NCBI GenBank assembly: GCA_014138095.1
Contig: JACGXE010000002.1
Location: 706,908-770,907, forward strand
DNA from: Ochrobactrum sp. RH2CCR150
GTDB taxonomy: Bacteria; Pseudomonadota; Alphaproteobacteria; Rhizobiales; Rhizobiaceae
Direction: 5' to 3'
DNA length: 64,000 nucleotides
The position numbers and the translations under genes were made by a program. The notes under the pieces are model-generated. The model was not told where the DNA came from. It searched no databases and saw only the letters and a program-made list of their open reading frames with translations. Positions 24,256 to 32,826 of the stretch are shown here, one piece after another; position 1 is the first letter of the stretch, and each line of letters starts with the position of its first letter.

Positions 24256-24720
24256 ATGGCCAAGCGTAAGGCGCGTATTGATAGCGCCACTGAGGCCGTG
24301 CGCGTGATGTCGAAGGCAATGGCTGAAATTCAGGCGCCAGAAAACGTGCCGCTAGACAAGGCTGATCTGCCTTTTTTCAACAACGTTATTGCCGAATACG
24401 CCCGGTCTGAGTGGACATCACATCAGCTCGAGATCGCAGCAATGCTCGCGCGCACAATGGCCGATCTGGTTCGGGAGCAAGCATTACTGCGAAACGAGGG
24501 CGGAATAGCCTACTCGGAAAAGGGAACTCCGGTGGCCAATCCGCGAAAGAGTATCGTTCAGATGCATGCATCTTCGATCCTCTCATTTAGGCGATCGCTG
24601 TCTCTTCACGCGCGTGCGCAAGCGGGAGAGGCAAGAGACGTTGCCAAACGTAGAGGCGCGGCAAAAGAGATCGAGAGTGACAACCCACTTGGTGATGGCT
24701 TGTTAGCTACGCCGGATTGA
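24256..24720 (+). CDS. Terminase small subunit, P27 family
   Basis: The 154-residue mainly helical protein has the P27-type layout, with the central 'LEIAAMLARTMADLVREQ' and the 'ANPRKSIVQMHASSILSFRRSL' helix seen in family members. It should recognise the packaging site and recruit the large subunit. The gene is preceded by a GC-rich hairpin (about 24191-24211) that might belong to the cos or pac region. It ends 5 bp before the large subunit gene. Confidence 0.82.
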   Translation: MAKRKARIDSATEAVRVMSKAMAEIQAPENVPLDKADLPFFNNVIAEYARSEWTSHQLEIAAMLARTMADLVREQALLRNEGGIAYSEKGTPVANPRKSIVQMHASSILSFRRSLSLHARAQAGEARDVAKRRGAAKEIESDNPLGDGLLATPD

Positions 24721-24725
24721 AGTGA

Positions 24726-26300
24726 ATGGCAAAAAAGAAGCTGACGCGCGGTGAAAGTGTAATATCTTTTATCGAGCGATATTGCATTGTCCCCGAAGGG
24801 ACACTGCTGGGAAAGCCGGTTAAACTCCTTCAATTTCAGAAGCGTTTTATTCTTGACGTTTACGACAACTCTCAAGGAACCTCGCGCGCTTACCTGTCGA
24901 TTGCCAGAAAGAACGGCAAGACGGCAATTATTGCTTGTTTGCTTCTGGCTCACATCGTGGGCCCAGAAGCTTATAAGAATAGCCGCATTATTTCTGGCGC
25001 CAGATCCAGAAAGCAGGCCGCTGAGGTTTTTAATTATGCATCCAAAATGGTCTGGATGTCGCCAGTCCTCAGTAAGCTAGCCAAATGCGTTCCGTCGAGT
25101 AAAACCATTCTTGGATATGCCAAGAATGTCGAATATCAGGCTATTTCTGCCGAAGCCGCCACGGCTCACGGCGGGTCGCCAATTCTGGCTATCCTCGATG
25201 AGGTCGGGCAGGTTAAGGGTCCGACAGATAGCTTTGTCGAGGCCATAGAAACTTCGCAGGGGGCATATGAAGGAAAGGCGTTATTAATCGCCATTTCCAC
25301 GCAGGCTGCCACAGATAACGATCTATTTAGCCGATGGATTGACGATGCGGAGAAGTCAAGAGACCCGCGCATTGTCAGCCATGTCTATACGGCGTCGAAG
25401 GACTGCAACCTTCTCGATGAGAAGGAATGGGCCGCAGCCAACCCCGCACTCGGAATATTTAAAGCTGTCAGTGACGTCAGAGACTTTGCGGCCAGAGCGT
25501 CGCGCGCTCCTGACGTTGAAAACAGCTTTCGGTGGCTGCACCTGAATCAGCGCATCGATGCTTCGGCGCCTCTGGTTTCGCCGGCGATATGGCGCGCATG
25601 TAATGCGCCAGTGGACGATTTTGGTGATGCGCCGGTTTTTGGCGGTCTCGATCTGTCGGAAGTATCCGATTTGACTTCCCTGGTGCTGATGGCGCCAAAA
25701 TTCGCGGACGGTGAAACGGTTTGGCATGTGAAGCCAACGTTCTGGCTGCCTGGTGATGGCCTTTTTGATAGGGCGAAGGCCGATAGAGTACCGTATGACG
25801 TTTGGCACAAACAGGGCTTTCTGGAAACGACGCCGGGACCGACGATTGATTATGAGTATGTCGCCGTAAAGCTGAAAGGCTTTTTCGACGAATACAACAT
25901 CAAGAAAATCGCCTTTGATAGATGGCGCTGGCGGCATTTAAAACCTTGGCTTTCCAAGGTCGGGTTTGAAGATGACCAGTTAGAGGGCGATGCAGCGGTA
26001 TTTGAGCCGTTTGGGCAGGGATATGCGTCTATGACGCCCGCGTTGCATGATTTGGTTGGCCACATTCTGAATAAGCGCATTGCACATGGCGATCATCCGC
26101 TGCTGACGTCCTGCATGTTAAACACGGCCGTCAAGATGGACCCGTCGGGCAATAAGAAGCTGGATAAAAGCAAGGCACGCGGGCGCATTGATGGTGCTGT
26201 GGCGCTCGCGATGGCGACAGCAATGGCTGGTACCTATGAAGGCTTGGCCACAGCCGACATCGACGACTTCGTCAACAACATGATCACTATAACCTGGTAG
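24726..26300 (+). CDS. Terminase large subunit
   Basis: The 524-residue protein is a Terminase_1-type packaging motor: a Walker A variant 'SIARKNGKTA' (58-67), Walker B 'ILAILDEVG' with Asp158-Glu159, and a C-terminal nuclease part with 'FGGLDLSEVSDLTSL' (catalytic Asp) and 'GRIDGAVALAMA' (Asp). It hydrolyses ATP to pump DNA into proheads and cuts the concatemer. Length is normal for the family. Confidence 0.95.
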   Translation: MAKKKLTRGESVISFIERYCIVPEGTLLGKPVKLLQFQKRFILDVYDNSQGTSRAYLSIARKNGKTAIIACLLLAHIVGPEAYKNSRIISGARSRKQAAEVFNYASKMVWMSPVLSKLAKCVPSSKTILGYAKNVEYQAISAEAATAHGGSPILAILDEVGQVKGPTDSFVEAIETSQGAYEGKALLIAISTQAATDNDLFSRWIDDAEKSRDPRIVSHVYTASKDCNLLDEKEWAAANPALGIFKAVSDVRDFAARASRAPDVENSFRWLHLNQRIDASAPLVSPAIWRACNAPVDDFGDAPVFGGLDLSEVSDLTSLVLMAPKFADGETVWHVKPTFWLPGDGLFDRAKADRVPYDVWHKQGFLETTPGPTIDYEYVAVKLKGFFDEYNIKKIAFDRWRWRHLKPWLSKVGFEDDQLEGDAAVFEPFGQGYASMTPALHDLVGHILNKRIAHGDHPLLTSCMLNTAVKMDPSGNKKLDKSKARGRIDGAVALAMATAMAGTYEGLATADIDDFVNNMITITW

Positions 26301-26308
26301 GAGTGCCC

Positions 26309-27547
26309 ATGGGCCTTTTGACTTGGGTGGGGAAGCCTTTCGGGCTTCTTTCCGGCCCATGGCGCGCATTCTTTGGAATGTCGACCACAAGCGGCGAGAC
26401 GGTCACCTATGAACACGCGATGCAGCTTGATGCTGTCTGGGCGTGTGTGAACCTGATTTCAAATGCCGTGAAGACGCTGCCCTGTAATGTCTACAAGGGC
26501 GATGGCGTTGACGTCGACCGCGAGAATCCGCTGTACGAACTCCTGCACGACCTGCCGAACCTGGACGACAGTGCATCTGATTTCTGGGGAATGGCAGCTC
26601 TCTGCCTCTGCCTTGATGGCAATTTCTTCGCAGAAAAGAAGAAAAACGGCGGTCGGCTGGTAGCGTTGAACCCGTTCAATCCGCTTTGCGTCGACGTAAA
26701 GCGCGATGATCGGAACAACCGCTACTACGAAGTCACCGAGCAGTACAAAAACGGCAAGAAGGGCGGCGTTCGCAAAATCCGCGAAGAAGATATGCTTCAC
26801 GTCCGCGGGTTGGTCATGCCTGGTTGTGATCGTGGGCTTTCGCCAATTGCCGCACAGCGCAATGTGATAGGTAACGCCATGGCCGGCGAGAAGACGTCGG
26901 GCCGTATGTTCAAGAACGGCATGATGGCTTCGGTCGTCTTGTCGTCGGATCAGGTTCTGAAAGCCGATCAGCGCAAGCAGATCGCGGAATCGTTACAGGC
27001 ATTTGCCGGTGCCGACAAGGCTGGAGGGATCGCGGTACTTGAGGCGGGTTTAACCCCGTCGCAAATCACCATCAACCCGAAAGATGCGCAGATGCTTGAG
27101 ACGCGGCAGTACAGCGTCGAGCAGATCTGCCGCATTTTTGGCGTTCCGCCGGTCATGATTGGCCATGCTGCAAACGGCACGACGACATGGGGGAGCGGGA
27201 TCGAGCAATTGATCCTGCAGTTCACCAAGACATGCCTCACGCCCATGCTCAGAAGCATTGAATCGGCAATCTACCGCGACTTGCTTGATGCAAAGACCCG
27301 CAAAACGTCCGTCGTGAAGTTCAATATGGAAGGCCTGCTGCGCGGCGATAGCCAGGCGAGGGCGGAGTTCCTGCAGAAGATGGTCCAGAACGGCATCTAC
27401 ACGCCGAACGAGGCCAGAGCTTACGAGAACAAGCCAAAGATGGATGGCGGCGACGAATTGATCGTCAATGGCACCATGCAGCCTCTGTCCATGGTCGGAC
27501 ATAACGGCGGGCCTCCGCTGGACGATACACAGCCAAGCGCTGGATAA
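26309..27547 (+). CDS. Portal protein, HK97 family
   Basis: The 412-residue protein matches HK97-type portals: 'DAVWACVNLISNAVKTLP', 'ILEAGLTPSQITINPKDAQMLE'-like region and 'ICRIFGVPPVMIGH'. It forms the dodecameric ring at the head vertex for DNA passage. ATG 26309 was preferred to GTG 26303, which overlaps the ribosome-binding site. The C-terminus ends with 'VGHNGGPPLDDTQPSAG', a motif also found at the start of the protein at 13493. Confidence 0.93.
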   Translation: MGLLTWVGKPFGLLSGPWRAFFGMSTTSGETVTYEHAMQLDAVWACVNLISNAVKTLPCNVYKGDGVDVDRENPLYELLHDLPNLDDSASDFWGMAALCLCLDGNFFAEKKKNGGRLVALNPFNPLCVDVKRDDRNNRYYEVTEQYKNGKKGGVRKIREEDMLHVRGLVMPGCDRGLSPIAAQRNVIGNAMAGEKTSGRMFKNGMMASVVLSSDQVLKADQRKQIAESLQAFAGADKAGGIAVLEAGLTPSQITINPKDAQMLETRQYSVEQICRIFGVPPVMIGHAANGTTTWGSGIEQLILQFTKTCLTPMLRSIESAIYRDLLDAKTRKTSVVKFNMEGLLRGDSQARAEFLQKMVQNGIYTPNEARAYENKPKMDGGDELIVNGTMQPLSMVGHNGGPPLDDTQPSAG

Positions 27548-27556
27548 GGGAAATTC

Positions 27557-28678
27557 ATGAAATTCGAACACATTTTGACGGCCTTCGAGGCCGAACCGTG
27601 GGCGATTCAGCGCGAAAAACTAGCCGTTTTGGCTGATGTTCTTGCGGCACGTGTGGCGGGCGACAAGCTCGTCACGCCTGAATTTGCAGCGGCTGTTTCT
27701 GATGCTCGCGCAAAGGAAATCGCTGAAGTTGACGGCAAGGTCGCCGTGATCCCGGTTTACGGCGTATTGGCCGACCGAATGGACCTGTTTTCCGCGATGA
27801 GCGGCGGCACATCTTATGCCGGCATCAAGCGCCAGCTGCATAAGGCACTGTCCAACGAGGATGTGAAGGCCGTTGTTCTTGATATTGATAGTCCTGGCGG
27901 CTCGGTACCGGGCACGGACGAACTCGCAACGGAAATTCGCAAATTGCGAGGCGGTGAAAAACCGATCATAGCGCAGGTCAACTCGCTGGCTGCGAGCGCC
28001 GCCTACTGGATTGCGTCATCTGCCGACGAAATCGTTGTCACGCCGTCCGGGCGTGCAGGGTCGATCGGTGTTTATACGGCGCACGACGATATCTCTGCCG
28101 CGTTGGAAAAGGCTGGCGTCAAGCGCACCTACATTTCGGCAGGCAAGCACAAGGTGGAAGGCAACGAAACCGAACCGCTCGGAAAGGACACACTGGCCTA
28201 CATTCAGGACAGCGTAAATCGCTCCTATGGCCGGTTTTTGCAGAGCGTTGCCGATGGGCGGGGCATTACGAAATCTAAAGTCGAAGACGGATTTGGTCAG
28301 GGGAGGGTGTTCTATGCAGAAGCGCTCATGGACAGAGGAATGGCAGACCGTATTGCCACACTTGACGAGACCTTGGCCCGACTGGGCGCGAACACCGAGC
28401 CGGAATATGTCCGCCGCGTAAAGGCTTCGAACGCCGCAAAGGCAGAAGCAGCGCAGGCACTGGCCAACAAGATTGCCTCCGGCGAAGAAATCACAAAACG
28501 CGAATTCGAGAACGGCATGAAGGGTCTTCTTGGTCTTTCGAATTCGGAGGCAGAGCGGGCCGCTCGGCTCTACCTCAAGTCTGATCAGGGGGCTCCTGAT
28601 GACGAGACGGATGCTGCTGCTTTGGCAGCCTTAAACCGGCTTTTGGCCGAAGCAAACACACCACTCTTGAAGAAATAG
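27557..28678 (+). CDS. Prohead protease, S49 (SppA/ClpP-like)
   Basis: The 373-residue protein has the S49 serine peptidase core: 'LDIDSPGGSVPG' , 'VNSLAASAAYWIASSADEIV' with the nucleophile Ser, and 'AGSIGVYTAHDD'; the general-base Lys lies in 'SAGKHKVEG'. It should trim the capsid N-terminal delta region during head maturation. The C-terminal extension (about 290-373) is charged and may act as a scaffold. Confidence 0.9.
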   Translation: MKFEHILTAFEAEPWAIQREKLAVLADVLAARVAGDKLVTPEFAAAVSDARAKEIAEVDGKVAVIPVYGVLADRMDLFSAMSGGTSYAGIKRQLHKALSNEDVKAVVLDIDSPGGSVPGTDELATEIRKLRGGEKPIIAQVNSLAASAAYWIASSADEIVVTPSGRAGSIGVYTAHDDISAALEKAGVKRTYISAGKHKVEGNETEPLGKDTLAYIQDSVNRSYGRFLQSVADGRGITKSKVEDGFGQGRVFYAEALMDRGMADRIATLDETLARLGANTEPEYVRRVKASNAAKAEAAQALANKIASGEEITKREFENGMKGLLGLSNSEAERAARLYLKSDQGAPDDETDAAALAALNRLLAEANTPLLKK

Positions 28679-28687
28679 GAGCCACTC

Positions 28688-29899
28688 ATGGCTGAACTAG
28701 CAGAACGCATTGGCGAGCTGGGAGCTTCGCTCGCCTCCATTAAAGAGCAGGTCGGCAATCTCGCGACCGATTTCACCACGCAGCTCCAGCAGCACGGAAC
28801 TGTTTCCACCGAGCTGACCAGCAAAGTCGATAAAGCATTGTCCGAGCTTGGCGACACCACGACCCGCATTAGCGAACTGGAAAAGCGCGCCGCTCGGGAG
28901 CGCGATGATGTCGCCCATGGTCCACAGGATGTCGGCGATATCGTCGTGGCATCTGAGAAATTCCAGTCGACCGACGTATCCGGCGCATGGCGCGGTTCGA
29001 TCCGAGTTGGCATGGAGCGCGCTGACATTACGTCCGGCAATACCACGGTTGGCGCCGGCCGTTCGGCGGGTACCTCTCTTGTCCCAGGGCAGCGCGTGCC
29101 AGGCATCATTGCCCCGCCTAATCGCCAGCTGACGATCCGCGATCTTATTGCACCGGGCCAGACCTCGGCCGCAAGTGTCGAATTCGTCAAGGAAACCGGC
29201 TTTACGAACAGCGCGGCTCCAGTCGCAGAAGGCACGCAGAAGCCGAAGTCTGACCTGACCTTTGATATGGAAACCACGCCTGTTCGCACGCTGGCCCATA
29301 TCTTCAAGGCAAGCCGTCAGATCCTCGACGACGCTCCGGGCCTTGCGAGCTATATCAATGCTCGCGGCACGTACGGGCTCAAGTTCGTTGAAGAAGGCCA
29401 GCTTCTGAACGGTGACGGCACCGGTCAGAACCTGCACGGCATTCTCCCGCAAGCATCGGCCTTCACCCCGGCTTTTGAGCCAGAAAACGAGACGGCGATT
29501 GACCGCCTCCGACTGGCAATCCTGCAGGTCATTCTGGCCGAATATCCGGCGAGCGGTTTCGTTCTGCATCCAACCGATTGGACCACGATCGAGTTGACCA
29601 AGGACCTTGGCGGCAACTACATTGTCGGCAACGCGCAGTCGCCGATCGGTCCGTCGCTGTGGAATCTGCCGGTCGTCCAGACGCAGGCAATTTCTGCTGG
29701 CAAGTTCCTGACCGGTGCGTTCAATCTCGGCGCGCAGATCTTCGACCGAATGGGCGTCGAAGTGCTTCTGTCCAGCGAGAACGACAAGGACTTCGAGAAC
29801 AACATGTTCACGATCCGTATCGAAGAACGCCTCGCGCTGGCGGTTTACCGCCCAGAGGCATTCGTGACCGGCGACGTCAATCCGCCGGTAACTCCTTAA
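28688..29899 (+). CDS. Major capsid protein, HK97 fold
   Basis: The 403-residue protein has an N-terminal coiled-coil delta domain (about 1-100, 'LAERIGELGASLASIKEQV') followed by the HK97 core with 'LTIRDLIAPGQTS', 'TPVRTLAHIFKASRQILDDA' and 'EEGQLLNGDGTGQNLHGIL'. The delta domain is likely removed by the upstream protease. Length and order are standard. Confidence 0.95.
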   Translation: MAELAERIGELGASLASIKEQVGNLATDFTTQLQQHGTVSTELTSKVDKALSELGDTTTRISELEKRAARERDDVAHGPQDVGDIVVASEKFQSTDVSGAWRGSIRVGMERADITSGNTTVGAGRSAGTSLVPGQRVPGIIAPPNRQLTIRDLIAPGQTSAASVEFVKETGFTNSAAPVAEGTQKPKSDLTFDMETTPVRTLAHIFKASRQILDDAPGLASYINARGTYGLKFVEEGQLLNGDGTGQNLHGILPQASAFTPAFEPENETAIDRLRLAILQVILAEYPASGFVLHPTDWTTIELTKDLGGNYIVGNAQSPIGPSLWNLPVVQTQAISAGKFLTGAFNLGAQIFDRMGVEVLLSSENDKDFENNMFTIRIEERLALAVYRPEAFVTGDVNPPVTP

Positions 29900-29907
29900 T
29901 CGTTGAC

Positions 29908-29930
29908 GGGGCGCCTCGGCGCCCCTTTTC
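29908..29930 (+). terminator. Terminator after capsid gene
   Basis: GGGGCGCC-TC-GGCGCCCC followed by TTTT. A terminator here would lower expression of downstream connectors relative to capsid. Confidence 0.85.
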
Positions 29931-29941
29931 ACGAGGAAATC

Positions 29942-30175
29942 ATGAAAATCAAAGCGCTGAAAACCTTGGTCGGCAATTACGGCCGATTGGATGAAGGCAT
30001 GGTCGCCGATCTGCCAAACTGGCAAGCCGGTCAGCTTCTGGCGCTTGGTTACGTCGAGAAGTTTATGGAGGTTGGCGATGGCCGACACGAAGACACGCAA
30101 ACGCCGGGTGGCGAGCTACATCGGGGCGGGAATCGTCGATCCAAATCCGGCTCCCGAGCCAGAACCCGAGCCTGA
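29942..30175 (+). CDS. Small head-region hypothetical protein
   Basis: A 77-residue protein after the capsid gene with SD GAGGAAAT. The first half ('KIKALKTLVGNYGRLDEGMV') is reminiscent of small head proteins found between capsid and connector genes. The Arg-rich C-terminal part overlaps the next gene in another frame. Confidence 0.55.
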   Translation: MKIKALKTLVGNYGRLDEGMVADLPNWQAGQLLALGYVEKFMEVGDGRHEDTQTPGGELHRGGNRRSKSGSRARTRA

Positions 30176-30212
30176 AACGCCGCCGGAGGGTGGTGGCGAT
30201 GGCACTGGTTGA
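30078..30212 (+). CDS. Small Pro/Glu-rich protein overlapping the previous gene
   Basis: A 44-residue ORF (MADTKTRKRRVASYIGAGIVD...) with a PE-repeat tail, preceded by GGAGG and overlapping the previous gene by about 100 bp. It also overlaps the next start. The good SD suggests real translation, but no family is known. Confidence 0.45.
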   Translation: MADTKTRKRRVASYIGAGIVDPNPAPEPEPEPETPPEGGGDGTG

Positions 30213-30531
30213 CCTCGAACTGCTGAAGAAACACCTTCGTGTGTTTCATGATGACGAAGATGCTGAGCTTGAAGTCTATCTGGCTGCGGCAGAGGCAATC
30301 GTCATCGAATATGTCGACCGTGAGATCGTGGCTACCGGCGCGACGCCTACCTTGCCGGATGGCATTGAGTTAACCCCGCCCATCACGGCAGCGATCTTGC
30401 TGGTCGCGGCTGATCTGTACGAGAACCGCGAACCTGACATGAAAGCCGAAGGTAATGCCGTTCTGCCGCGTCATGTTCGTGCGCTACTCGCTCCTTATCG
30501 GGTGTGGCGCACTCTTCCGGTGGAAGAATAA
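30199..30531 (+). CDS. Head-tail connector (gp6-like / DNA packaging protein)
   Basis: The 110-residue protein shows the gp6-like connector pattern: 'DLELLKKHLRVFHDDEDAELEVYLAAAEAIVIEYV' then 'ITAAILLVAADLYENRE' and a C-terminal 'LLAPYRVWR'. It should form the ring below the portal. ATG 30199 was chosen for its GGAGGG eight bases upstream. Confidence 0.85.
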   Translation: MALVDLELLKKHLRVFHDDEDAELEVYLAAAEAIVIEYVDREIVATGATPTLPDGIELTPPITAAILLVAADLYENREPDMKAEGNAVLPRHVRALLAPYRVWRTLPVEE

Positions 30532-30571
30532 GAGAAGTGTAGCGAGAACGGCTGCACTTCTCCTGTGGCCG

Positions 30572-30784
30572 CTATTCTGGCGGCCATTCCTGACGGGTGT
30601 ACCAATCATCGACGTCAGATCTTACGCGGTCTTTTTCCAATCCGTAGCGTTCCTGGATTTTACCTTCCAATTGCTCACGGCGACCGTTGATCTGATCGAG
30701 ATCATCGTCAGTCAGCTTGCCCCACTGTTCTTTCACGCTTCCCTTGAACTGTTTCCAGTTACCTTCGACGCGGTTCCAATCCAT
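30572..30784 (-). CDS. CsbD-family stress protein, antisense moron
   Basis: The 70-residue protein starts 'MDWNRVEGNWKQFKGSVKEQ' and continues 'WGKLTDDDLDQINGRREQLEG', the CsbD/YjbJ hallmark. CsbD proteins are small, abundant general-stress proteins of unknown function. Here the gene lies on the opposite strand between connector genes with its own GGAGG site, so it is probably expressed from the lysogen. Hairpins flank its 3' end. Confidence 0.9.
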   Translation of the reverse strand: MDWNRVEGNWKQFKGSVKEQWGKLTDDDLDQINGRREQLEGKIQERYGLEKDRVRSDVDDWYTRQEWPPE

Positions 30785-30869
30785 CAGAGTTCCTCCGTTA
30801 GGTTTGCAGTATCAGCCTCCTAACTTCGCAGGGCGAGAAATGTTCATTGCGTTTTTGGCGAGGTGTTCA

Positions 30870-31070
30870 ATGCCCTGGCTCCACTTCACAGCCACTTACG
30901 ACTTCATCCCCAAGCCTGCGGTGACGATCCGCTATCCGGCAGGCTACGTCGGGCTAGTGACTACGCCTTGCGCTAATCGCGCCATTGCCGCTGGCAAGGC
31001 CGAGCGCCTTCCAACTCCCACGAAAGACGAGGCCGAAGCATGGCGAAGCGCGCAGGTGCCGGCAGCCTGA
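30870..31070 (+). CDS. Small head-region hypothetical protein
   Basis: A 66-residue protein starting MPWLHFTATYDFIPKPAVT, of a type common between connector genes of rhizobial phages. ATG 30870 follows GAGG; an ATG at 30840 would add 10 residues. Its 3' end overlaps the next gene. Function unknown. Confidence 0.6.
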   Translation: MPWLHFTATYDFIPKPAVTIRYPAGYVGLVTTPCANRAIAAGKAERLPTPTKDEAEAWRSAQVPAA

Positions 31071-31417
31071 ACTGTCGTTTGACGTTTCAGGTTCGGCAGG
31101 ACGTGGATGATGGTTTCGGCGGTACGCGCGGCGAATGGGTTGACCAATTCACCGTGCAGGGAAGGCTGGAACCACGTTACGGCAGCAATGCCGAGAGCGT
31201 TATGGCGGCGCGAATGCAGTCCATGCAGCCGTACAATCTGACCATTCGCAGTAGCACCGAGGCAAGGCAGATTACGGCGTCTTGGCGAGTATACGATGTG
31301 CGAGCGGGGAAGACTGGGGACAAGCCGAACCGCGTGTTTGGCATCAAAACCGCCGTCAATCCCGACGAACGTGGGCAGTACATTGAGATGCTGGTGATTG
31401 AAGGCGAGGAAACGTGA
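31040..31417 (+). CDS. Head closure / head-tail joining protein
   Basis: The 125-residue protein matches the phage head-tail joining family: 'LNCRLTFQVRQDVDDGFGGTRGEW' and 'WRVYDVRAGKTGDKPNRVFGIKTAVNPDERGQYIEMLV'. It caps the connector after packaging. It overlaps the preceding and following genes. Confidence 0.85.
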   Translation: MAKRAGAGSLNCRLTFQVRQDVDDGFGGTRGEWVDQFTVQGRLEPRYGSNAESVMAARMQSMQPYNLTIRSSTEARQITASWRVYDVRAGKTGDKPNRVFGIKTAVNPDERGQYIEMLVIEGEET

Positions 31418-31881
31418 TGGCGGTAAAGATCAAAGGTCTGGATCGCCTGCAGATAAAGCTCAAGAAATTCCCGGAAGTTGCTGAAACACTTGTCAAAGCC
31501 GCTATGGAGCAAGGCGCGCAGGAAATCGTCAACATGATGCAAAACTTGGTTCCCGTCGATGATGGCGAGCTAATGGAAAGCATCGGCTGGACGTGGGGTA
31601 AGGCTCCAAAATACAGCCAGCGCATTGGCAGTGTAAAGTCGAATGACGGGAAGTTGACAATCACGATTTACGCCGGCAATTCCAAAGTTCGTTACGCGCA
31701 TCTGGTCGAGTTCGGCAGCGCTCCGCACGTGAATGGCGGCATGTATCCCGGCACTTTTAATCCCGGCGCCAAGGCGCAGCCGTTTTTCTACGTTTCTTGG
31801 CGAGCCAAGCGACGTAGCGCTAGGGCCCGAGTGTCTCGCGCTATCACCAAGGCAGCCAAACAGATTGCGGCGGATCGCTAA
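31417..31881 (+). CDS. HK97 gp10-type tail completion protein
   Basis: The 154-residue protein resembles HK97 gp10: an N-terminal 'IKGLDRLQIKLKKFPEV', then 'VPVDDGELMESIGW' and 'YAHLVEFGSAPH' followed by 'PFFYVSWRAKRR'. It joins head and tail or stops tail growth. ATG 31417 overlaps the prior stop. Confidence 0.85.
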   Translation: MAVKIKGLDRLQIKLKKFPEVAETLVKAAMEQGAQEIVNMMQNLVPVDDGELMESIGWTWGKAPKYSQRIGSVKSNDGKLTITIYAGNSKVRYAHLVEFGSAPHVNGGMYPGTFNPGAKAQPFFYVSWRAKRRSARARVSRAITKAAKQIAADR

Positions 31882-32297
31882 TGGACCCGGTTTTAGAACT
31901 TCAGGGCGCAATTATTCAACGCTTGCGAAGCTTTCCCGCGCTTGTCTCGCTGATTGGTCAGCGTAGCTACGATAACCCGCCGACAAATGATCAGGGGCAG
32001 GTTTCGCCCTCTATCTTTCCTTACGTCAGCATCGGTGCGTCGAGCGCGCAGCAGATAGATGCCGACTGTATTTTCGCTGACGATATCATTTTCCAGCTGG
32101 ATGTCTGGTCGATTGAGCCAGCCAAAAAGCAGATGCGCGACGTCGCAAACGCAGTGCGTCTCGCAACACGAGGGTGGGAGCCTGTTTTGACAGCTAATGC
32201 CCTCGTGACATTCGAATATTGGCGAACTGACTACATCCAGGACGGCGCAATCAACCACGCGTCGATCCGCTACACGGCGATCATCGAGCAGCCCTAG
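31881..32297 (+). CDS. Tail terminator-like protein, DUF3168
   Basis: The 138-residue protein matches DUF3168 / gp17: 'ELQGAIIQRLRSFPALVSLIG', 'FPYVSIGASSAQQID', 'IIFQLDVWS' and a C-terminal 'IRYTAIIEQP'. This family closes the tail tube at the head end. It starts on the last base of the previous gene. Confidence 0.85.
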   Translation: MDPVLELQGAIIQRLRSFPALVSLIGQRSYDNPPTNDQGQVSPSIFPYVSIGASSAQQIDADCIFADDIIFQLDVWSIEPAKKQMRDVANAVRLATRGWEPVLTANALVTFEYWRTDYIQDGAINHASIRYTAIIEQP

Positions 32298-32332
32298 GGC
32301 CTCCACGCCGATCACCCAAAAAAACTATTCAT

Positions 32333-32356
32333 GGCCGCCATTGGGTGGCCTTTTTC
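32333..32356 (+). terminator. Terminator before major tail gene
   Basis: GGCCGCC-ATTG-GGTGGCC followed by TTTTT. It separates the connector genes from the tail tube gene. Confidence 0.8.
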
Positions 32357-32370
32357 GTATGGAGGCCGCA

Positions 32371-32826
32371 ATGGCTCAAGCAACTACGATCAAAGGCGGC
32401 AAAGTCCGCGTCAAGATCGGTACAGTGGGTGTTGGCGGTGAAATCACCTACGCTGCACCTTGCGGTTTCACGCAGCGTTCTATCAGCCTGAACAAAAACC
32501 TCAATGAAGTTCCGATCCCAGATTGTGAAGACCCCGATAAGGTCGACTGGGTTGGTCGCGACGCGGTGTCGCTTTCTATGGGGGTGAACGGCGAAGGTGT
32601 ATTGGCCGCGGAGTCAGTCGAAGATTGGCTTGATGCCGCGGAATCGATTGATAGCGTCCCTGTCCAGCTTGATCTCGAGTTTCCCGCCAAGACGTACACT
32701 TACACGGGCAGAATGCACGTCGAAAGTCTCGAAATTGGCGGCAACAACGGCGAGCGCGCGACAAACAACGTTTCTATGCAATCCGACGGCGAGATGGTCC
32801 GCACTTCGACTCCGACGGCTCCATAA
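32371..32826 (+). CDS. Major tail tube protein
   Basis: The 151-residue protein lies between the tail terminator and the tail chaperone, as the tube protein does in siphophages. It contains 'GFTQRSISLNKNLNEVPIPDCEDPD', the pattern of GTA/phage major tail proteins of Rhizobiales. ATG 32371 follows GGAGG. Confidence 0.78.
   Translation: MAQATTIKGGKVRVKIGTVGVGGEITYAAPCGFTQRSISLNKNLNEVPIPDCEDPDKVDWVGRDAVSLSMGVNGEGVLAAESVEDWLDAAESIDSVPVQLDLEFPAKTYTYTGRMHVESLEIGGNNGERATNNVSMQSDGEMVRTSTPTAP

Noticed and set aside
28697..30100. Long leftward open frame (467 codons) opposite the capsid gene
   Set aside because: It is a shadow of the high-GC capsid gene: no ribosome-binding site, Arg/His/Cys-rich composition and no recognisable domain.
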